The notes beneath the pieces were generated by a model that was given only the letters and a program-made list of their open reading frames with translations, did no database searches and was not told where the DNA came from. Positions 58,584 through 64,000 of a stretch of 64,000 nucleotides of DNA are shown piece by piece. Numbering within the stretch: position 1 is the stretch's first letter; every line of letters starts with the position of its first letter. A program made the position numbers and the translations under genes. Origin of the DNA: CAWAQA01 sp963784065 (GTDB taxonomy: Bacteria > Acidobacteriota > Vicinamibacteria > Vicinamibacterales > UBA2999); NCBI GenBank assembly GCA_963784065.1, contig CAWAQA010000006.1, forward strand, positions 372,001 through 436,000, in the 5' to 3' direction.

Positions 58584-59750
58584 ATGGAAACGCTGTCGCG
58601 ACGTACCGCCATCGAGCAACTGGTCCTCGCCGGCGCCGGGCTTGCCGTTCTTCCGGGCGTGGCGTGGCCGGCGCAGGAGGCCGGACGCGAACTCGTGCCG
58701 TTCGAGGACTACCCCGAAGGGTTCTTCATCCGCCGCCCCGGTGACTTCACGCTGCCCGGCCAGGCCACGGTGGGTATCGACCTGCGGGAGATCACGCCGA
58801 AGACGGCGCCGCTCGACATCTTCGTCGTGACGCATTACAACGTGCCGGAGATCGACGCCGCCGCGTGGCGCCTGACGGTGAACGGCCTTGCCGGCCGCCC
58901 GATGACGCTGACGCTGGACGACATCAAGAAGCGGCCGCGCGTCGAGCGGACGGTGACGTTCGAGTGCGGCGGCAACCGCGAGCAGGTCATGCACCGCATG
59001 GTCGGGAACGCCACATGGGCGGGCTGCAGCCTCAAGGCGATCCTCGACGAGGCGCGGCCGTCGAAGGACGTGCTCGAGGCGATCTTCTGGGCCGCGGACG
59101 AAGGCAAGGAGACGCTCCGCGGCAACGACTACATCATGAACTTCGCGCGCTCGATGTCGCTGCCGGACGCGCTCGCCTCGGACGCCATCCTCGCTTACGA
59201 GGTCGAAGGCGAGCCGCTGCCGATCATCCACGGCTTCCCGGTCCGCCTCATCGTGCCGGGCTGGTACGGCGTGTCGAACGTCAAGTGGCTCGAGCGCATC
59301 GAGCTCAGCCCGCGCCGCTTCATGGGACGTTTCATGGGACGCGACTACGTCACGATCATGGGGCGGCAGGTGGGCGACACGGTTGAATGGACGGAAACCT
59401 CCGTGACCCGGCAGCTGGTCAAGTCGGTCACCGCGCGCGTCACACGGCCGTCATCCGGCGCGTCAGGCCGGTTCCTGGTGCAGGGCGCCGCGTGGGCCGA
59501 CGGCACGCCGATCGACAAAGTCGAGGTGCAGGTGGACGGCGGCGCATGGCAGGCGGCGCGGCTGGAGACGAATCGGAACCCTTACGCCTGGACGTTCTGG
59601 TCGCTCGAGATCGATCCGCTCGCGCCGGGATCGCACGCGCTTGCGTCGCGTGCGACCGACAGGCTCGGCCGCACGCAGCCGCCGGACCTCTCGATGAAGA
59701 AGTCGAACTGGGAGAACAACGCGATCTGGACGCGGAAGATCCGCGTCTGA
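58584..59750 (+). CDS. Sulfite oxidase family molybdopterin protein, Tat-type export
   Basis: 388 aa. Leader METLSRRTAIEQLVLAGAGL has a twin Arg and hydrophobic core, as in Tat substrates, preceded by a GAGGAGG ribosome site. The Moco domain has TFECGGNREQVMHRMVGNAT with Mo-ligand Cys128, IIHGFPVRLIVPGWYGVSNV and KWLERIEL. The C-terminal dimer domain ends SNWENNAIWTRKIRV. No heme domain, so a separate acceptor is expected. Probably periplasmic sulfite oxidation. Confidence 0.92.
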   Translation: METLSRRTAIEQLVLAGAGLAVLPGVAWPAQEAGRELVPFEDYPEGFFIRRPGDFTLPGQATVGIDLREITPKTAPLDIFVVTHYNVPEIDAAAWRLTVNGLAGRPMTLTLDDIKKRPRVERTVTFECGGNREQVMHRMVGNATWAGCSLKAILDEARPSKDVLEAIFWAADEGKETLRGNDYIMNFARSMSLPDALASDAILAYEVEGEPLPIIHGFPVRLIVPGWYGVSNVKWLERIELSPRRFMGRFMGRDYVTIMGRQVGDTVEWTETSVTRQLVKSVTARVTRPSSGASGRFLVQGAAWADGTPIDKVEVQVDGGAWQAARLETNRNPYAWTFWSLEIDPLAPGSHALASRATDRLGRTQPPDLSMKKSNWENNAIWTRKIRV

Positions 59751-59751
59751 C

Positions 59752-59876
59752 TTCGGTCTTCGGTCTCCGGTCTACGGTCTCCGGTCTGCGATCCGCTGTC
59801 CTGGTCGGTGGGGTCGACGCGAGATTTCTCCGTACGCGGACCGAAGACCGCAGACTGAAGACCGAAGACCGTTTAT
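59752..59876. repeat. Degenerate GGTCTNC array with inverted half
   Basis: TTCGGTCTTCGGTCTCCGGT and CTACGGTCTCCGGTCTGCG on the left face ACCGAAGACCGCAGACTGAA and GACCGAAGACCG on the right. It separates sulfite oxidase from speA and uses the same unit as 45239-45322. Confidence 0.75.
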
Positions 59877-59877
59877 C

Positions 59878-61839
59878 ATGCGCAAGATGAGCACGATGAC
59901 CAACGGGCGCGCCGCGCCGGCCGCCCCCAACCCTTCGACGGCCACGCGGGCGTGGACGGTGCACGACGCGAACGAGCTCTACGAGGTCGCGCGCTGGGGC
60001 AACGGCTACTTCTCCGTCAACGCGACCGGTCATCTCCAGGTGCACCCGACCAAGGATCCGGCGAAGGCGATCGACCTGAAGGAGCTCATCGATCGGCTCC
60101 AGCTCCGCGGGATCAGCCTTCCGGTCCTGGTGCGCTTCACCGACATCCTGAAGCACCGGCTGGGCGATATTCACGCCGCCTTCCAGGCGGCGATCACGCA
60201 GCATCAGTACCAAGGCGGCTACAGCTGCGTCTACCCGATCAAGGTCAATCAGCAGCGGCAGGTGGTCGAGGAAGTCTTCAAGTTCGGCCGGCCCTACAAG
60301 TTCGGCCTGGAGGCAGGGTCCAAACCGGAGCTGCTCGCGGTGGTGGCGGTCGCCGACAACGAGACGCCGATCATCTGCAACGGTTTCAAGGACGCCGAGT
60401 TCATCGAAACGGCGATGCTGGCGCAGAAGATGGGGCGGCACATCGTCCCGGTCGTCGAGAAGTACACGGAGCTCGCGCTCATCCTGGAAGCGGCGGAGAA
60501 GATCGGCGTGCGGCCGAACATCGGCATGCGGGTCAAGCTGGCGTCGCGCGGCAGCGGGCGGTGGCAATCCTCGGGCGGTTTCCGCTCGAAGTTCGGCCTC
60601 ACCGTCACCGAGATCATGCGCGGGCTGGAGGAGCTGAAAACCAGGGGCATGGAAGACTGCTTCAAGCTCCTGCACTTCCACCTCGGAAGCCAGATCACCA
60701 ACATCCGCATCGTGAAAGGCGCGCTGAACGAAGGCGCGCGCGTCTACACGGAGCTGGCCAAGCTCGGCGCCGGCCTGCAGTACCTCGACGTCGGCGGCGG
60801 GCTCGGTGTGGACTACGACGGCTCGCAGACGAACTTCGAGTCGAGCATGAACTACACGCTCGAGGAGTACGCCAACGACGTCGTCTATCACATCCAGAGC
60901 GTGTGCGACGAGGCGGGCGTCGCGCATCCGACGATCGTGTCCGAGAGCGGCCGCGCGACGGTGGCCTACCACAGCGCGCTCGTCTTCAACGTGCTCGGCG
61001 TGTCGGGGTTCGGCGAGGAGAAGGTGCCGGCGGTCGGCGAACCCTGACTGGGAGCAGCCGATTATCGACCTGGTCGAGACCTACAACAACGTCAACGCGC
61101 GCAACGCGCTCGAGGCGTTTCACGACGCGCAGCAGGCGCTCGACATGGCGCTGAGCCTGTTCACCGGCGGTTACCTGCCGCTCGAGCAGCGCAGCATGGC
61201 CGAGAACCTCTTCTGGGCGATCTGCACCAAGCTCCAGAAGATCGTCCAGACGCATGGCCGAAGTGCCGGAGGACCTGCAGACGCTCGACGAGCAGTTGTC
61301 CGACACCTATTTCTGCAACTTCTCGCTCTTCCAGTCGATTCCCGACAGCTGGGCGATCAAGCAGCTCTTCCCGGTGATGCCGATCCACCGGCTGAACGAG
61401 AAGCCGCACGAAATACGCCGTGCTCGGCGACATCACGTGCGACTCCGACGGCAAGCTCGATCGCTTCGTCGACCGCCGCGACGTGAAGAAGACGCTGCCG
61501 CTCCACACGGTCAACGGCGACGCCTATTACCTGGGCGTGTTCCTCGTCGGCGCCTACCAGGAGATCCTCGGCGACCTGCACAACCTGTTCGGCGACACCC
61601 ACGCCGTGCACGTCAGCCTCGACGAGCACTCGAACGCGCGGCTCGACACGGTGATCAAGGGCGACACGGTCAAGGAAGTCCTCGACTACGTGGAGTTCGA
61701 CGCCGAGTCGCTGATCGGAAAGATGCGGACCGACGTCGAGACGGCGGTCCGCGAAGGCCGGATGGACTACGAAGGCGCCGGCCGCCTCCTGCGGTTCTAC
61801 GAAGACGGCCTGCAGGGCTATACCTACCTGGAAGGGTGA
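59878..61839 (+). CDS. speA: Biosynthetic arginine decarboxylase (three frameshifts)
   Basis: About 653 aa. [40 protein letters not shown] (PLP Lys122), [80 protein letters not shown]. Frames change near 61043, 61250 and 61412, yet [40 protein letters not shown] and [20 protein letters not shown] continue in order to the end YLEG. It makes agmatine for polyamines. Confidence 0.92.
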
Positions 61840-61964
61840 TCGGCTCGGGCCGGCTCCGAAGCTCGGCCACCTAACGCTGCACGAGCCCGAGCCTTGCCGT
61901 CAGGCCGCGAGCGGCCCGAGGCCGCCTCTGCGAACCTGAGCGATCCGAGCATCCTGGTGATTCT

Positions 61965-64000
61965 CTACGATGCGCGCCGCCGCTGGTCGTAGAAGCGGCG
62001 GCAGGCGCGCTGGAACCGCTCGTTCAGCGGCCCGGCAACCTCCGGCGGGCACGGGACCGAGCCGCGTCCACTGCGCCTGCGCGTTGCGGACTTCCTGCTC
62101 CGCGGCGCGCCAACGCGCTGTCTTCCGTTTCCGCGGCGCTGCGGCTGCCGGCCATCGTGTTCGCCGCGAGCCGCTCGCGCCACTGCTGCGCGAGCAGCTC
62201 GGTCGGTGACAGTGGCGCCTGCGCCTTCGGCTGCGCCGTGACGAGCTCTTCGACGCGCGCGAGCAGCTTCTCCATCCGCTTCCGCGTGTTCTCCGGATCG
62301 AGATCGGTGCCGGCAAACGCCGCCGGCCACGCGGCGACGAGGCGGCCGAGCGCCTGGTGATAGCGCGCCGCGAAGTCCTGCTGGATCTGCCGCGGCAGCT
62401 CCGGCGCCTGCTGCCAGCGTGCCCGCGCGTCGTGAATCGCGGCCACGAGATTCGGCGGGCGCGTCGGCGCCAGCGTCCGGCGCCGCGGGCAGCAACGCCT
62501 CGAGCTCGCGGATGATCGCTTCGCGCGGCGCCGCCTTCCCCTGCAGGTCCACCTGATCGCGATGCTTGTATCGATCGAAGAAGCGATCGCACGCCGTCCG
62601 GAACCGCTGCCACACCGCCTCGGACTTCGACTTGCGCACCGGCCCGACCGTCTTCCACTCGGCCTGGAGCTGCTTCAGCTGCGACGCCGCGGCATCCCAC
62701 TCGCTCGAATCGGCGAGCGCCTCGGCGCGTTCGCAGAGGGCTTCCTTGCGCGTGAGGTTCGCGGACCAGTCGTCCTTGCGCTGCTTCAGGTCTTCCTGCC
62801 GCCGCGTGAAGAACCGGTCGCACGCGGCGCGGAACCGCTCCCAGACCGCCTTCTCGTGGCCGCGCGTCACCGGGCCGATCGTCTTCCACTCGGCCTGGAG
62901 CTTCTGGATCTCGGTGGCCGTTCTCACCCAGTCGGTCGAATCCGCCAGCGCCTCCGCGCGTTCGCTCAGCGTCTGCTTGCGCGCCAGGTTGCCGTGGCGC
63001 TCCTCGTTCTGCGCCGCCATGTGGGCGGATGTGCGCGCGAACACCTCGTCCTGCGCCGCCTTGAACCGGCGCCACATCGCCTCGCCCTGCGCACGCGGCG
63101 CGAGGGCAACCTGCTTCCAGCGCCCCTGCAGCTCGCGCATCCGGCGGCTCGACGTTTCGAGGTTCTCCTCCGTCTTGAGCGCCTCCATTTCGCGGCACAA
63201 CTCTTCCTGCACCTGGAGGTTGGCCCAGCGCTGCCACTCGTCCGCGTCGCGAAGCTCCTGGACGCGCGGCCCGAGCGTGGCCCGCGCCGCGTCCAGCCGC
63301 GCCTGGATGTCCTGGCGATCCTTCTTCGAGGGGAGCGGCACCCGCTCCTCGAGCGCGGCACGGATGTCGCGCAGCGCGCGATCGCCAGCCTTCAGCGTGA
63401 TCTGCTCCGCGGCGGCAAGCGTTTCGACCTGGCGGCAGACCTGCTGCAGCCGCTTCAGGTTGTCCTGCTCCTGCTTGGCGCGGACCTGCTGGTGCTGGTG
63501 CTCCTTCTCCTCGAGCGTCGCCACCGCGCGCTCGAGCCGCTCGGCGGCGGCCGGGTTGGCCGCCGCGTGCTCCCGGAGCACGTCGGCGTCACGCCGGAGG
63601 CCGCGCCAGCGGGCGATAATCTCCTCGAGCGGCTGGTCGGAGGCGACAAGCTGTTCGAGCTCGGTGGCCAGCGTCTCGAGCCGGCCCACCGCCGCGTGCG
63701 CCAGCAGGCGCCGCCGCTCCTGATCCTCGAACGCGCGGCACGCATCCTGGAACCGGCGGTTGAGCGAGGCGGCATACTCCGAGGGCATCGGCGCGAGGCC
63801 ATCCCATTGCACCTTCAACTCGGCAATCCGATCGGCCGCGTCCGGCCCTGCGAGGGCCTCGATCTGCTGGCAGATGATCACGCGGTCCGCCTGCTCGCGG
63901 GCGAGCGCGTTGGCGCGCTCCTGCTCCGCCGCGCGCTCCTGCTGACGCTCGGCAATCGCCTCGCGCACGGCGTCGCTCGCCGCTTCGAACTGCTGCGTGA
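61965..64000 (-). CDS. DUF349 repeat protein (start beyond window; frameshifted at the end)
   Basis: At least 680 aa, running off the right edge. Repeats of W-x-x-G-P-V-x8-W-x-R-F-R-x-A-C-D-x-F-F (WKTIGPVTRGHEKAVWERFR, WKTVGPVRKSKSEAVWQRFR, WKQVALAPRAQGEAMWRRFK) are DUF349 units, spaced about 75 residues, with long charged helices. The last 170 residues change frame near 62470, 62120 and 62050 before WxRxxxPV-PPEVAGPLNERFQRACRRF. It is probably a coiled-coil cytoplasmic protein; function unknown. Confidence 0.85.
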   Translation of the reverse strand, partial: TQQFEAASDAVREAIAERQQERAAEQERANALAREQADRVIICQQIEALAGPDAADRIAELKVQWDGLAPMPSEYAASLNRRFQDACRAFEDQERRRLLAHAAVGRLETLATELEQLVASDQPLEEIIARWRGLRRDADVLREHAAANPAAAERLERAVATLEEKEHQHQQVRAKQEQDNLKRLQQVCRQVETLAAAEQITLKAGDRALRDIRAALEERVPLPSKKDRQDIQARLDAARATLGPRVQELRDADEWQRWANLQVQEELCREMEALKTEENLETSSRRMRELQGRWKQVALAPRAQGEAMWRRFKAAQDEVFARTSAHMAAQNEERHGNLARKQTLSERAEALADSTDWVRTATEIQKLQAEWKTIGPVTRGHEKAVWERFRAACDRFFTRRQEDLKQRKDDWSANLTRKEALCERAEALADSSEWDAAASQLKQLQAEWKTVGPVRKSKSEAVWQRFRTACDRFFDRYKHRDQVDLQGKAAPREAIIRELEALLPAAPDAGADAPAESRGRDSRRAGTLAAGAGAAAADPAGLRGALSPGARPPRRRVAGGVCRHRSRSGEHAEADGEAARARRRARHGAAEGAGATVTDRAARAAVARAARGEHDGRQPQRRGNGRQRVGAPRSRKSATRRRSGRGSVPCPPEVAGPLNERFQRACRRFYDQRRRAS

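Overview
The window is a high-G+C chromosomal segment from a Gram-negative, free-living bacterium. The gene set suggests Acidobacteriota, probably the Vicinamibacteria: DUF5916-type outer-membrane protein, Tat-type sulfite oxidase, ArsR-methyltransferase beside ahcY, many Cys-rich mini-proteins and abundant GGCCGGCTGAAGCCGGCC palindromes. This placement is inference from gene content; no rRNA or ribosomal protein gene is present to confirm it. No tRNA, rRNA, CRISPR array, phage or transposase gene was seen.

Layout. 1-6.8 kb: a tight three-gene cluster (cyclooxygenase-like heme dioxygenase, Old Yellow Enzyme family reductase, catalase-related heme protein) that looks like a bacterial oxylipin pathway, convergent with a lipase-like hydrolase and its coupled partner, then a DUF5995 gene. 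6.9-19.8 kb: mixed housekeeping and conserved small genes (M32 carboxypeptidase, Kef-type antiporter, signal-peptide methyltransferase, MBL hydrolase, metallothionein, D-threonine-aldolase-like enzyme, receiver protein, aldo/keto reductase). 19.9-23.1 kb: phosphatase-fold protein, nucleotidyltransferase-like protein, 7Fe-type ferredoxin and a run of very small proteins. 23.2-30 kb: AddB-AddA helicase-nuclease, coupled by an ATGA overlap. 30-34.6 kb: aat-clpS-clpA-pdxH, essentially an N-degron operon. 34.6-38.5 kb: a large hairpin, the ligase-associated exonuclease/ATP-ligase pair, and gluQRS flanked by palindromes. 39.3-48.1 kb: gluzincin peptidase, RRM protein, flippase-like membrane protein, aminotransferase, asd and ahcY. 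48.2-54.7 kb: ArsR-methyltransferase fusion, DUF5916 protein, OmpR-type two-component system. 54.8-64 kb: pepF, thrC, thioesterase, sulfite oxidase, speA and a DUF349 protein cut by the right edge.

Sequence quality matters for every reader. About twenty genes, most of them housekeeping, are interrupted by single-base frameshifts across which the homologous protein continues in another frame. This pattern looks like uncorrected indels in an assembly, not mass pseudogenisation. I therefore give one CDS per reconstructed gene and mark the approximate shift points.

Two repeat types punctuate the intergenic space: short GC-rich palindromes (REP-like) and degenerate 6-10-bp-period arrays whose two halves are roughly inverted copies. 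Several have crept into coding ends (gluQRS, ligase, asd, and a signal peptide at 43 kb).
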